Below, piece by piece: positions 1 through 8,441 of a DNA stretch of 64,000 bases. Origin of the DNA: Alphaproteobacteria bacterium (GTDB lineage: Bacteria > Pseudomonadota > Alphaproteobacteria > Sphingomonadales > Sphingomonadaceae); assembly GCA_030431875.1 (NCBI GenBank), contig JAUIIG010000001.1, forward strand, positions 152,904-216,903, written 5' to 3'. The notes under the pieces were generated by a model that was not told the DNA's origin, searched no databases, and saw nothing but the letters and a program-made list of their open reading frames with translations. The position numbers and the translations under genes are program-made. How positions within the stretch are numbered: position 1 is the first letter of the stretch; each line of letters begins with the position of its first letter.

Positions 1-930
1 GGGCGTGCCATTCTCCATCACCATCAGCATGGAGCGCTTGGGGGCGAAGCCCTGGTGCCGGATATCGGCGGGCATGGCACAAACGTCGCCTGCTTTCATC
101 ACGATGCGGCCGCGCGGCGCGCCGGAATTCTTGTCGGCAATGTTCCAGTGGATCTCGTCGGTGAGCTGGATGAACCACTCGTTGCGGTCGTTCCCGTGGA
201 TGACCGGCAACATGTGCTCTTCGGAGGTCACGCAGCAAATGTTCGCCCGGGTAATCGCGCTGATCGACGGATTCCAGGTGATGTCGGAACGGGCAATGTG
301 ATCGAACAGGTTGATGGCGTGCAACTGCCCCTCGAAGCCCGGCTCGCATTCGATCTCGGGCTGGTCGAACTCCAGGTCCGCAAAGGCGCGGTTGATGCCG
401 AAGCCGTCTGCCTCGGTCCGCACCGACTTGTCGCCCGGCAAGCCCAGCATACGATCAGCAGCGATGAAGCTGCGCAGTAGCGGGTCCGTACGTTCCTTGC
501 CCTTGGGACCAATGGGGGAACCGGTTTCCAGCGGGGCGTTGAGCGGATCATAGCCCTCGCTGATCCAGTCCTTCGATATCGTCTCGAACGCTTCGGAAAC
601 GGCTTCGGCGGAATAGGTTTCGAGGAAGTCGATGCCGGCTTCCTTGCAACCACGATCATAGGCTCCGGCGAAAATATCGACCGTGCCATAGTGATTGGTG
701 GTCCCGAAAACATCGTCGAAGAAGATCCAGCCATAGAAGAAGCCCCAGCCGATATCGCGCACCATGGCGCGCAGGAAGCGGTCGACCTCGATGATATGGC
801 TGCCCTTGGGCCAAGCGACATGGGCGAAATACTCGTCACGGCTGAAGGTGAAACTGCCAAAGCGGTAGCTGGAGTAGCCGGTGGCTTCGTCAGTGCCGAT
901 TTTTTCGACCTTGGCTTCGGTAACGCTCAT
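1..930 (-). CDS. Hydroquinone 1,2-dioxygenase large-subunit-like protein (C-terminus beyond window)
   Basis: The visible 310 residues begin MSVTEAKVEKIGTD and run off the left edge. The ATG overlaps the stop of the upstream 168-aa gene as ATGA, so the two are translationally coupled. A small (about 18 kDa) plus large (about 38 kDa) cupin-like pair is the arrangement of the Fe(II) hydroquinone 1,2-dioxygenases HapCD, PnpCD and HqdAB, which open hydroquinone to 4-hydroxymuconic semialdehyde. I recognise it from protein length, gene order and the aldehyde dehydrogenase next door rather than from a checked alignment. The protein is rich in aromatic residues and ends, as visible, in a cupin-like stretch with HQGFAPKRSMLMVMENG. 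The substrate is an inference; another cupin ring-cleavage enzyme is possible. Confidence 0.6.
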   Translation of the reverse strand, partial: MSVTEAKVEKIGTDEATGYSSYRFGSFTFSRDEYFAHVAWPKGSHIIEVDRFLRAMVRDIGWGFFYGWIFFDDVFGTTNHYGTVDIFAGAYDRGCKEAGIDFLETYSAEAVSEAFETISKDWISEGYDPLNAPLETGSPIGPKGKERTDPLLRSFIAADRMLGLPGDKSVRTEADGFGINRAFADLEFDQPEIECEPGFEGQLHAINLFDHIARSDITWNPSISAITRANICCVTSEEHMLPVIHGNDRNEWFIQLTDEIHWNIADKNSGAPRGRIVMKAGDVCAMPADIRHQGFAPKRSMLMVMENGTP

Positions 931-1433
931 TGCACCTTCTCCCCGCCCATGACGCAGATCTCGGACCACCGCTTGACCGTTTCGGGGCCTTCTACTGTTT
1001 GCAGGACGGCAACTGCCGGCGCGCCGGATACCAGCTGGTAGGCAGCGCCCTTCGGCAGCAGCACCTGGTGCCCGCGCCGTGCGGTGACGCGGCCCATGTT
1101 GGGGCCGTTGGGCTTGGCGCCAAGCTTGATCGCACCGCCATCGTGGCTCGGCACCTGGCCGTCCTCAAGCTTCACGAAATGGAAGGTGATCTCGCCATCC
1201 ATCACGATCGCGAACTCGTCGTGCGGGGCCGCGTACCAGCCGGACTCTCCTTCGCTGCGGACCACCTCGGCGGTGTATTCGAGGTTCTGGACTACGGCGA
1301 CGCGCTCGAACGGCTGCGCTGCGCCGGCGACTTCGAAGATGTTGGAGAAGGCATATTTGCGCAGGTCGTCATCGAGCTCGATCACGCCTTTTTCGTAGTT
1401 GTCGAGCGAGCCTACGCGCGTCTTGTAAGCCAT
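927..1433 (-). CDS. Hydroquinone 1,2-dioxygenase small-subunit-like cupin protein
   Basis: A 168-residue protein starting MAYKTRVGSLDNYEKG. The ATG at 1433 has a strong purine-rich ribosome site (GGGGGAGAGG) a few bases upstream; a longer reading frame exists upstream but is only the antisense of the aldehyde dehydrogenase. A cupin-like core with HDEFAIVMDGEITFHFV is visible around residues 70-90. Size and coupling to the following larger gene match the small subunit of heterotetrameric hydroquinone dioxygenases (HapC, PnpC, HqdA). The predicted role is oxygen-dependent ring opening of hydroquinone in the cytoplasm. It is transcribed divergently from the aldehyde dehydrogenase, which would oxidise the product. 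Confidence 0.6.
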   Translation of the reverse strand: MAYKTRVGSLDNYEKGVIELDDDLRKYAFSNIFEVAGAAQPFERVAVVQNLEYTAEVVRSEGESGWYAAPHDEFAIVMDGEITFHFVKLEDGQVPSHDGGAIKLGAKPNGPNMGRVTARRGHQVLLPKGAAYQLVSGAPAVAVLQTVEGPETVKRWSEICVMGGEKVQ

Positions 1434-1453
1434 ATCCCACCTCTCCCCCAGCG

Positions 1454-1469
1454 TGGCCTTTGTCGGCCA
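1454..1469. promoter_or_regulatory. Inverted repeat in divergent promoter region
   Basis: TGGCC-N6-GGCCA lies in the 150-bp space between the leftward dioxygenase genes and the rightward aldehyde dehydrogenase. The position fits an operator for a shared regulator of the two transcripts. No regulator gene is adjacent, and the arms are short and GC-only, so this is a weak call. Confidence 0.3.
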
Positions 1470-1583
1470 TCGAAAGGAGAAGCTAACACCAGGTATCGGC
1501 TCCTCGCAATGGGGCAGTGCGCTTGACGCTTTGGCCCCCAGCAAGCAGGGAGCAGCGACAAGTTCCGAGGAGAGGACACCGCC

Positions 1584-3005
1584 TTGCAGACCGACACCCG
1601 CCATTACATCGACGGCCAATGGGTCGACCGGCCCAATGCCGAGCTTATCCCTGTTACCAATCCGGCGACTGAAGAGGTGTTCGGGCAGATCGGTGCAGGT
1701 ACCTTGGAGGATGTCGACCTGGCTATGGCTGCCGCGCGACGCGCCTTCGACAGTTTCTCGCAAACCAGTGTTGCCGATCGCATTGCCTTGCTTGAACGGA
1801 TCCGCGACCTGCTGGAAGAACGCACCGAAGAGTTCGCGCAGGCCATAACGCAAGAGATGGGCGCGGCGATCACCTTCTCTCGCGCGGGACAGGTGCATTT
1901 CGGTATCGAGCACGTCCGCGCAGCGATCGAAGTGCTGCAGGAGTTCGCCTGGCAGGAAGAGATCCACGGCATCACCGTGCGCAAGGAGCCGATCGGCGTC
2001 GTCTCGATGATCACGCCGTGGAACTGGCCGCTCTACCAGATCACCGCCAAGCTGGCCCCGGCGCTGGCAGCGGGCTGCACCATGGTGCTGAAGCCCAGCG
2101 AGCTTTCCCCCTTCACCGCGCAACTGTGGGCGCAGGTGGTGCATGATGCGGGCGTTCCCGCGGGCGTGATCAACGTGGTTCACGGAACCGGCGAAGTGGT
2201 GGGCGAGGCGCTGGCCGCGCACCCTGAAGCCGACATGGTCAGCTTTACCGGCTCGACCCGCGCAGGCGTGCTGGTGGCGCAGGCTGCCGCGCCGACGGTG
2301 AAGCGCGTGGTGCAGGAACTGGGCGGCAAGTCGCCCAACGTCTTCCTCGATGACGCCGATTTCGCCGATGCCGTGCCCAAGGGCGTGCTGGGCGCAATGC
2401 GCAATGTCGGCCAATCCTGCGCTGCCCCCACCCGGATGGTGGTTCCCCGATCGCGGCTGGCCGAGGTCGAGGGACTCGCGGCCGCCGCAGCCAACGGCAT
2501 TGTCGTAACCGATCCGCGGGACGAGAATGCCTTCATCGGACCGCTCGCCAATGCCGCGCAATTCGACAAGGTGCAGGGGCTGATCCAGGTCGGTATGGAG
2601 GAAGGGGCCAAGTTGCTGTGTGGTGGCCTTGGGCGCCCGCAGGGCCTCAATCGCGGTTTCTTCGTGCGCCCCACCATCTTCTCCGAAGTGACACCAGACA
2701 TGCGCATCGCGCAGGAGGAGATCTTCGGGCCGGTGCTGGTGATCCAGGCCTACGAGGACGAGGAAGACGCAATTCGCATCGCCAATGCCACCAGCTATGG
2801 CCTCAGCAGCCACGTGCAGTCCGGCGACCACGAACGCGCCCGACGCGTGGCTGGCCGCATCCGGGCGGGGCAGGTGCACATCAACTACCCGGCATGGTCA
2901 CGGCATGCGCCGTTTGGCGGCTACAAGATGAGCGGCAACGGGCGCGAATACGGCTATTTTGCGGTCGAGGAGTACTGTGAGGTCAAGGCTATCCTCGGCT
3001 ACTGA
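1584..3005 (+). CDS. NAD(P)-dependent aldehyde dehydrogenase, probable 4-hydroxymuconic semialdehyde dehydrogenase
   Basis: A 473-residue class 3-type aldehyde dehydrogenase of normal length for the superfamily. The chosen TTG start is preceded by GAGGAGAGG and gives the usual N-terminus (HYIDGQWV). Visible motifs are the TPWNWPLYQ cofactor region, the FTGSTRAG loop, general base Glu about 245 in QELGGKSPN, nucleophile Cys about 279 in GQSCAAPTR, and a late FGPVLVIQ segment. Being divergent from the hydroquinone dioxygenase-like pair, it is likely to oxidise 4-hydroxymuconic semialdehyde toward maleylacetate, as HapE and PnpE do. The family call is secure; the substrate is inferred from context. 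Confidence 0.85.
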   Translation: MQTDTRHYIDGQWVDRPNAELIPVTNPATEEVFGQIGAGTLEDVDLAMAAARRAFDSFSQTSVADRIALLERIRDLLEERTEEFAQAITQEMGAAITFSRAGQVHFGIEHVRAAIEVLQEFAWQEEIHGITVRKEPIGVVSMITPWNWPLYQITAKLAPALAAGCTMVLKPSELSPFTAQLWAQVVHDAGVPAGVINVVHGTGEVVGEALAAHPEADMVSFTGSTRAGVLVAQAAAPTVKRVVQELGGKSPNVFLDDADFADAVPKGVLGAMRNVGQSCAAPTRMVVPRSRLAEVEGLAAAAANGIVVTDPRDENAFIGPLANAAQFDKVQGLIQVGMEEGAKLLCGGLGRPQGLNRGFFVRPTIFSEVTPDMRIAQEEIFGPVLVIQAYEDEEDAIRIANATSYGLSSHVQSGDHERARRVAGRIRAGQVHINYPAWSRHAPFGGYKMSGNGREYGYFAVEEYCEVKAILGY

Positions 3006-3133
3006 ACACGGCGCCGAAAGGCACGCTCTGGCGTTCGCTTCGATCCGCTCTTGGTCGTGCAGGAGCAACCAATCCAGCCACCGGGCTGAAGCAATCGCGG
3101 CTGCAGATCGCGGTGATGTCCTGCTGAGGGTGC

Positions 3134-3209
3134 TGGTGCCGCTTACAGGACTCGAACCTGTGACCCCATCATTACGAATGATGTGCTCTACCAACTGAGC
3201 TAAAGCGGC
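3134..3209 (-). tRNA. tRNA-Thr (anticodon CGT)
   Basis: Read on the minus strand, the 76-nt cloverleaf has acceptor arms GCCGCTT and AAGCGGC, discriminator A and an encoded CCA. The anticodon loop is TTCGTAA between CATCA and TGATG, and the T arm contains GGTTCGAGTCC. CGT decodes ACG (Thr). It lies five bases from tRNA-Cys in the same orientation, so the two are probably cotranscribed with tRNA-Cys first. Confidence 0.95.
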
Positions 3210-3214
3210 GCTTC

Positions 3215-3288
3215 TGGAGGCCCGAGCCGGAATCGAACCGGCGTGCAAGGATTTGCAGTCCTCTGCGTAACCACTCCGCCATCGGGCC
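3215..3288 (-). tRNA. tRNA-Cys (anticodon GCA)
   Basis: Read on the minus strand, the 74-nt cloverleaf has acceptor arms GGCCCGA and TCGGGCC, discriminator T (the U73 identity base typical of tRNA-Cys) and an encoded CCA. The anticodon loop CTGCAAA gives GCA, and the T arm has GGTTCGATTCC. It lies just upstream of tRNA-Thr. Confidence 0.95.
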
Positions 3289-3388
3289 TCGCGAAGGCGC
3301 GCCACCTAGCCCAGCATTCGCCGGTGTGCAATGCTAATCCTTGGGCCCTTCCTTGCTGCATGCGCAATGGCACGATAGACCGCCGTCC

Positions 3389-4870
3389 ATGGCGAACGAC
3401 AAAGTCAAATTGCAGCGCGTCGAGGGGCACCAGGAAGAACGCTTCCTCGGCTCCGATGTATTCTCCAGTGATTCGCGCAACCTGCCACCGCCCAATGGCA
3501 GCGGAACCGTGCGCGAAGACGCGCGCGATATCGATATCTACCACAAGTGCGACGTCGCCGTGATCGGGGGCGGTCCGGCAGGCTGCGCGGCGGCATGGGC
3601 TGCGGCGAAGGCGGGTGCGGATGTCTGCCTGCTGGAGCGCTACAATTGCCTCGGCGGGCTTTCGACCGGCGGCCTCGTCATGTGGATAGACCGCATGACC
3701 GACTGGCAGGGCAACCACGTCATCCAGGGATTCGCGCGCCACTTCATCGACCGCATGCCGCCTGAGGCCGTGGCTGGCCCTCCACGCGAGGATTGGGGCA
3801 GCCAGGACCCGGCCAAGTTCGCTTACTGGGGCCAGCGCACCACCGCCTTCCACGGCATCGTGCAATGGGCGCCCACGCTCGATCCGGAGCGGATGAAGCT
3901 GAACAACCAGGAGATGCTGTTGGAGGCGGGAGTGCGGATCGTGTTCCACGCCTGGGCCGCGCGGCCGCTGGTGGAAGACGGGCAGGCCAAAGGCGCCATT
4001 TTCGAGAGCAAGATGGGCCGCCATGCGCTGATGGCCAAGGTGGTGATCGACACTACCGGTGACGGCGACATGTTCGCGCGCGCCGGGGCGGAGTTCGACA
4101 CCGATATCGAGGAAGGCGACGTCCACCACTCGATGAACACCGGCTGGGTGCTGGGCGGCGTAAACATGGACCGCTGGATCGACTGGAAGGTGCACCATCC
4201 CGACGAGCTGCGCCAGTTCATGGAGCGCGGGCGCGAGGAGCTGGGATACTTCCAGACCCCCTATGTCAGCTGGCGGCCGGATATCGCGCTATTCCTCGGG
4301 CCGCGGCAGAGCGGGCTCTCGGCGCTGGACGTCGATGACCAGACCGAGGTCGAGATCCGCAGCCACCGGCTGATGGAAGGCCACTGCCAGTTCTTCCGCA
4401 AGCATGCGCCCGGTTTCGAGAACGTCTATTCGCTGCAAAGCGCCAGCCAGCTGGGCGTGCGCCATACGCGGCGGCTGGCGGGTCTCGGGCGGATCGAGCG
4501 GAAGGATTGGGGTGATGCCAATCCGGTGGCGGACGAGGTTGGTGTATCACCTTCGCTCAGTCCGAAGTTCCCGGTGGTATCGGTGCCCTATGGTTCGCTG
4601 GTCCCGCGAGCGCTCGACGGTCTATTGGTTGGCGGGCGGCACATCTCCTGCGACGCCAACAGCCACGGCTTCATGCGCGAAATCCCGCAATGCTGGCTTA
4701 CCGGTCAAGCCGCGGGCGTAGGCGCTGCCATCGCTGCCGACCAGGGCGTCCAGCCGCGAGAGGTGGACGTTGATGCCATCCGCAAGGTCCTGCGTGAACA
4801 GGGCGCGCACCTGCACGATGATGCGGCCGTGTCCGCCATGCGCGATGCTGTGAAAGTCCCGGCAGAATAG
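3389..4870 (+). CDS. FAD-dependent oxidoreductase
   Basis: About 493 residues from the ATG at 3389 (MANDKVKLQRVEGH). In-frame codons exist upstream to about 3341, but that extra stretch has no recognisable homology. A Rossmann FAD site, VAVIGGGPAGCAAAWAAAKAG, lies near residue 52, followed by LLERYNCLGGLSTGGLV. A late GLLVGGRHISCDANSHG segment contributes to the second FAD motif. The layout resembles the FAD_oxidored (PF12831) and FAD-dependent dehydrogenase families. The substrate is unknown. It follows the aromatic-catabolism genes and the tRNA pair, but a link to them is only positional. Confidence 0.75.
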   Translation: MANDKVKLQRVEGHQEERFLGSDVFSSDSRNLPPPNGSGTVREDARDIDIYHKCDVAVIGGGPAGCAAAWAAAKAGADVCLLERYNCLGGLSTGGLVMWIDRMTDWQGNHVIQGFARHFIDRMPPEAVAGPPREDWGSQDPAKFAYWGQRTTAFHGIVQWAPTLDPERMKLNNQEMLLEAGVRIVFHAWAARPLVEDGQAKGAIFESKMGRHALMAKVVIDTTGDGDMFARAGAEFDTDIEEGDVHHSMNTGWVLGGVNMDRWIDWKVHHPDELRQFMERGREELGYFQTPYVSWRPDIALFLGPRQSGLSALDVDDQTEVEIRSHRLMEGHCQFFRKHAPGFENVYSLQSASQLGVRHTRRLAGLGRIERKDWGDANPVADEVGVSPSLSPKFPVVSVPYGSLVPRALDGLLVGGRHISCDANSHGFMREIPQCWLTGQAAGVGAAIAADQGVQPREVDVDAIRKVLREQGAHLHDDAAVSAMRDAVKVPAE

Positions 4871-4985
4871 GGTTGCTACCGCGTTAAGCGCGAAAAGCTG
4901 CACGTCCTTAGCCGTCGCGGTGAAGGCCTGTTAAACATCTTGCTGCTAAAGGCTCTTGCGAACACGAGGCAAGGGCTCCCCGCAG

Positions 4986-5273
4986 ATGGTCACACAGGTC
5001 CAGGAACGGCGCGAATGGGTGCGTGTGAAAGTGCGCGCCAAGACCGGCGGTTCGAGCGATCTCGAAGTTCTCGATATTTCCCAAGGCGGGTGCATGGTCG
5101 ATTTCCATGGCTCCGCTGCACGACCCGGCGAACGGGTATTGGTGACCTTGCCAGGACTCTCCGCACTCAGCGGGGAGCTGGTCTGGGTCGAGGATGGACG
5201 CGCCGGCATCGCTTTCGAGACCCCGCTGCACGAGACGGTGTTCGATCGGCTGCGCAGCCTTATGGCCGCCTAG
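4986..5273 (+). CDS. PilZ domain protein, predicted c-di-GMP receptor
   Basis: A 95-residue single-domain protein. The ATG at 4986 is preferred because it begins just before the PilZ core. The two c-di-GMP contact motifs are intact: RxxxR as RREWVR near residue 8, and DxSxxG as DISQGG about residue 30. Stand-alone PilZ proteins usually bind the nucleotide and signal to a partner. No partner (cellulose, flagellar or pilus gene) lies nearby. It converges on the dehydratase gene with a 17-bp gap. Confidence 0.75.
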   Translation: MVTQVQERREWVRVKVRAKTGGSSDLEVLDISQGGCMVDFHGSAARPGERVLVTLPGLSALSGELVWVEDGRAGIAFETPLHETVFDRLRSLMAA

Positions 5274-5290
5274 CGCAGGCGCGCCGGAAC

Positions 5291-6952
5291 CTACTTCTTT
5301 TCCGGAATCAGTACCCCGCCGGTCGGCATGGGTCGCACGGTCTCGCGGAAGTTGCGCAGATAGCCGGTGGCCTCGGTGCGGAAGCCGGGGCTGGTGCGTT
5401 GGGCCAGTTCCTCCAGCGGCACGTCGAGATCTATCGAGCGGTTTTCTACCGAAATGCGCACCGTGTCGCCATCGCGTACCAGGCCGATGGGTGAACCCTC
5501 CTCGGCCGCTTCAGGGTGGACTTCAGCCACGGTGAGGCCCTTCAGGCACAGGCCCGAAAGCTGGCCGTCAGTGACAAAGGCCGTGGTCTTGGCAAGGCCT
5601 GCAGCATCGAGTGCAAACAGGATCAGGCTGGCACCGCCGCCCATGGCCGGGCCGCCGCGCAGGCCCTGGTTGCGGCTGATCACCACGTCACCGTCCTTGA
5701 TCTCGCCCGCTTCGATGGCCTTCATGCAGCTCTGCGTGTCCTCGAACACGCGTGCGGTACCGGTGAATTCCTCGGGCCGTGATCCGTCGCGAACACCCAG
5801 GCGCACGACGGCGGTGTCCGCCAGGCTGCCCTTGAGGATGGCGATGCTCGGCCCCTTGCTGAAGGGCGCGTCGAGCGGCTGGATCACCTCCGGCCCTTCG
5901 ATCTCATAGTCGGCGAGGTTCTCGCCCAGCGTCTTGCCGGTGCAGGTCATGGCCTCGGGGCTGATGCGGCTTTCGAGGCGCTTGAGCACGGCGCGCGCGC
6001 CGCCTGCATCCTCGAACTGTTCGATGCGGATGTTGCCGGTGGGGCGCACCGGACTGAGCACGGGAACGTCGCTCATCTCCTCCCACAGGGCGAAGACATC
6101 GACACCGTTCTCGGCTTCGATGGCGGTGGCCTGCAGGTGCTTGATCGCGTTGATACTGCCGCTGACCGCCAGCACAGTGGCGACGGCATTGCGGAAAGCG
6201 CCTTCGGTCAAAATGTCCCGCGGCAGGAGCTGCTCGTTCACCATTTCCACGATGCGGTGACCGGCGGCCCTGGCATTGGCCTGCATCTTGGGGCTGTTGC
6301 CGCGCACCGGCGCGTGGCCGGGCAGGGCCATGCCCAGCGCCTCGACCACCGAATGCATGGTGTTGGCCGTGGCCATGCCGGCGCAGACACCGGGGCCCAT
6401 GATGGCGTTCTCTGCCATGTCGGGGATGGGGAACTTGGGTTCCTTACCGAAGATCGCGCCGACCTGTCCGGACCACACGTCTTCAACGTCCACCGGCTCG
6501 CCGTCGATCTCGCCCGCCTGCTGGTAGCCGCCAATGACGAGGATCGTCGGGATGTTGAGCCGCGCGGCGGCCATCAGGTGACCCGGCGGGGTCTTGTCGC
6601 AGGAGGTAAGGCAGATCATGCCGTCGAGCAGCGCGCCTTCCACCTGCACTTCGATATCGTTGGCGATGATGTCGCGGCCAGCAAGGATATAGCTGCCCGC
6701 CTTGGCGGCTCCGGTGATGAAATCGCTCGGGGCAGAGGTGCGCACCTCGAACGGCACGCCGCCTGCTTCACGAATGGCTTCCTTCACCATCTTGGCGATG
6801 CCATCGAGGTGGGCATAGCAGATCGCCAGCTCGCTGGAGGAGTTCACCACCGCGATCTTGGGCTTTTCCATGTCCTCTTTCGACAGGCCCAGCGCGCGCC
6901 AGTTCGCACGGCGACCGGGATTGTTGGCGGCAAGACTGCGCAGTTTGACCAT
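5291..6952 (-). CDS. IlvD/Edd family dehydratase, probably a sugar-acid or dihydroxy-acid dehydratase
   Basis: A 553-residue enzyme of the Fe-S dehydratase family. Three cysteines expected to bind the cluster are visible: in ELAICYAHLDG (about 45), LTSCDKTPPGHL (about 115) and GPGVCAGMATANTM (about 190). The C-terminus carries GLRGGPAMGGG and TDGQLSG-type family motifs. It differs clearly from the Edd protein at the other end of the window. The MFS transporter gene directly upstream, in the same direction with a 13-bp gap, suggests uptake and dehydration of one substrate, such as an aldonic acid, rather than branched-chain amino acid synthesis. The substrate cannot be assigned from sequence. 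Confidence 0.75.
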   Translation of the reverse strand: MVKLRSLAANNPGRRANWRALGLSKEDMEKPKIAVVNSSSELAICYAHLDGIAKMVKEAIREAGGVPFEVRTSAPSDFITGAAKAGSYILAGRDIIANDIEVQVEGALLDGMICLTSCDKTPPGHLMAAARLNIPTILVIGGYQQAGEIDGEPVDVEDVWSGQVGAIFGKEPKFPIPDMAENAIMGPGVCAGMATANTMHSVVEALGMALPGHAPVRGNSPKMQANARAAGHRIVEMVNEQLLPRDILTEGAFRNAVATVLAVSGSINAIKHLQATAIEAENGVDVFALWEEMSDVPVLSPVRPTGNIRIEQFEDAGGARAVLKRLESRISPEAMTCTGKTLGENLADYEIEGPEVIQPLDAPFSKGPSIAILKGSLADTAVVRLGVRDGSRPEEFTGTARVFEDTQSCMKAIEAGEIKDGDVVISRNQGLRGGPAMGGGASLILFALDAAGLAKTTAFVTDGQLSGLCLKGLTVAEVHPEAAEEGSPIGLVRDGDTVRISVENRSIDLDVPLEELAQRTSPGFRTEATGYLRNFRETVRPMPTGGVLIPEKK

Positions 6953-6965
6953 TGGGGATCTGTTC

Positions 6966-8369
6966 CTATTCGGCGGGTTGTGCGGCGGGTGCGCTCTGGC
7001 TCTGGGGCAGGCGCTTCACGAAGACGGACAGCGCCAGGATGCAGACCACGATCCCCGCCAGGCAGAAAGCGGTGAAGACATAGCCCTCGCGCGCGCCGGA
7101 CGCGCCTTGCAGGAAGCCCGCGCCGGAGCCGATGAAAGGTGCCGAAACGGCGCCGAACTTGGCCATGAAGCTGGCCCAGCCGCCGCCGAAGCTGCGCACC
7201 GCGCTGGGGTAATAGACGCTGGTGATCGAAATCACTGCTGCGTGGCCTGCACCGACGAAGATCGCACCGATCAGCAGGACGGCAGCCAGTTCTGCGCCGC
7301 CGGCAACATAGCCGGTGCCTACCAGCAAGGCGATGGGGATGCCGGCCAGCGGTGCCAGCGCAATCCAGCCCGGGCCGCGTTTCTCGGTCATGGCCAGCAG
7401 CACCACGCCGCCGATGGCGCCCACGATGCCGCTTGCGCCCGCCAGCCACGCGGCATCCTCGCGAGCGAGGCCGAGTGCTTCCATGAACAGCACGCCGTAA
7501 GCGTTCTTCAGGTAGATCGCCACGCTGGAGAAGAAGTAGGCAGCCCAGATCAGCGGGGTGACAAACAGCAGCGCTCCCACGAACAGTTCACGCCACTTCT
7601 TGAACGGATTCTCGCTCTTGGTGGTCTCGCGTTCGTCGCTTAGGGCGAAGTGGTCGTAGGCGGCGAGGTCGGCAGACTTGTCGAAGCGCGCCAGGGCCAT
7701 GCGGATGCGCTCGGGCGACTTGCCCTTGGCGGTCAGCCAACGGCCGCTTTCCGGCAGGGTGAACAGCAGGATCACGGCGAAGACGCCGGTCATGGCGCCG
7801 CAGACCCAGAAGATGCCCTGCCAGCCCCAGCCAAGGCCGGTTTCCGGCGCCACCCAGTTGGCGATGGGGGCTGCCGAGGAGGCGCCGAAGCTGAAGCCCA
7901 GCATGATGATCGTCACGCTGGTGGCGCGCATGGACTTGGGCATGCCTTCGATACTGAGGGCCCAGACCGGTGCCAGCAGGCCGCCAATGGCAAGGCCTGA
8001 TACGAAGCGCAGTATTGTCACCATTTCCGGTGTTGTCGCAAAGCCGACCGAGGTGGTGAGGATTGCGCTGCCGAAGGTGCAAGCGATGATCACCGGCCGT
8101 CGTCCGATGCGATCCGCGATATAGGCGCCGAAAAGCGATCCGATCATCTGCCCGGCGTTGCCGGCAGCGGCTAGCCAGGCGGTGGCGTCGTCATCCACGC
8201 CCCATTCGTCACGAATGTAAGGCAGGGCATAGGGCAGGGCGGTAAAGTCCTGCCCGTCGAAGAATGTCACGAGACTGCACAGGATCAGCAGGTAGACATG
8301 ATAGCGGTTGAAACCGCGATCTTGCAGGAACTGCGATACGTCCAGCGTGCGTCCAGCCGCTGTGGCCAT
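6966..8369 (-). CDS. MFS transporter, sugar/aromatic acid symporter-like
   Basis: About 467 residues with twelve predicted membrane segments. The ATG at 8369 follows GAGAGGTAGAGGG; the reading frame extends slightly upstream but lacks a better start. Typical MFS motifs are present: FFDGQDFTALPYALP in helix 1 (the D-G-x-D pattern of aromatic-acid:H+ symporters), GAYIADRIGRRP in loop 2-3, and LPESGRWLTAKGKSPE in the central loop. It lies just upstream of, and is probably cotranscribed with, the dehydratase gene. Its substrate is likely an organic or sugar acid. Confidence 0.8.
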   Translation of the reverse strand: MATAAGRTLDVSQFLQDRGFNRYHVYLLILCSLVTFFDGQDFTALPYALPYIRDEWGVDDDATAWLAAAGNAGQMIGSLFGAYIADRIGRRPVIIACTFGSAILTTSVGFATTPEMVTILRFVSGLAIGGLLAPVWALSIEGMPKSMRATSVTIIMLGFSFGASSAAPIANWVAPETGLGWGWQGIFWVCGAMTGVFAVILLFTLPESGRWLTAKGKSPERIRMALARFDKSADLAAYDHFALSDERETTKSENPFKKWRELFVGALLFVTPLIWAAYFFSSVAIYLKNAYGVLFMEALGLAREDAAWLAGASGIVGAIGGVVLLAMTEKRGPGWIALAPLAGIPIALLVGTGYVAGGAELAAVLLIGAIFVGAGHAAVISITSVYYPSAVRSFGGGWASFMAKFGAVSAPFIGSGAGFLQGASGAREGYVFTAFCLAGIVVCILALSVFVKRLPQSQSAPAAQPAE

Positions 8370-8441
8370 CGACCCTCTACCTCTCACCCATTTGATTTTG
8401 TCCGGCAGAGCCTAGTGCGCATTGGGCCAGCGCGCCAGCCC

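Noticed and set aside
1441..2879. N-terminal extension of the small dioxygenase subunit through the aldehyde dehydrogenase region
   Set aside because: That frame is antisense to a convincing aldehyde dehydrogenase and upstream of a good ribosome site at 1433.
5291..6952. IlvD of branched-chain amino acid synthesis
   Set aside because: It is linked to a transporter rather than ilv genes, and length and motifs equally fit sugar-acid dehydratases; only the family was called.
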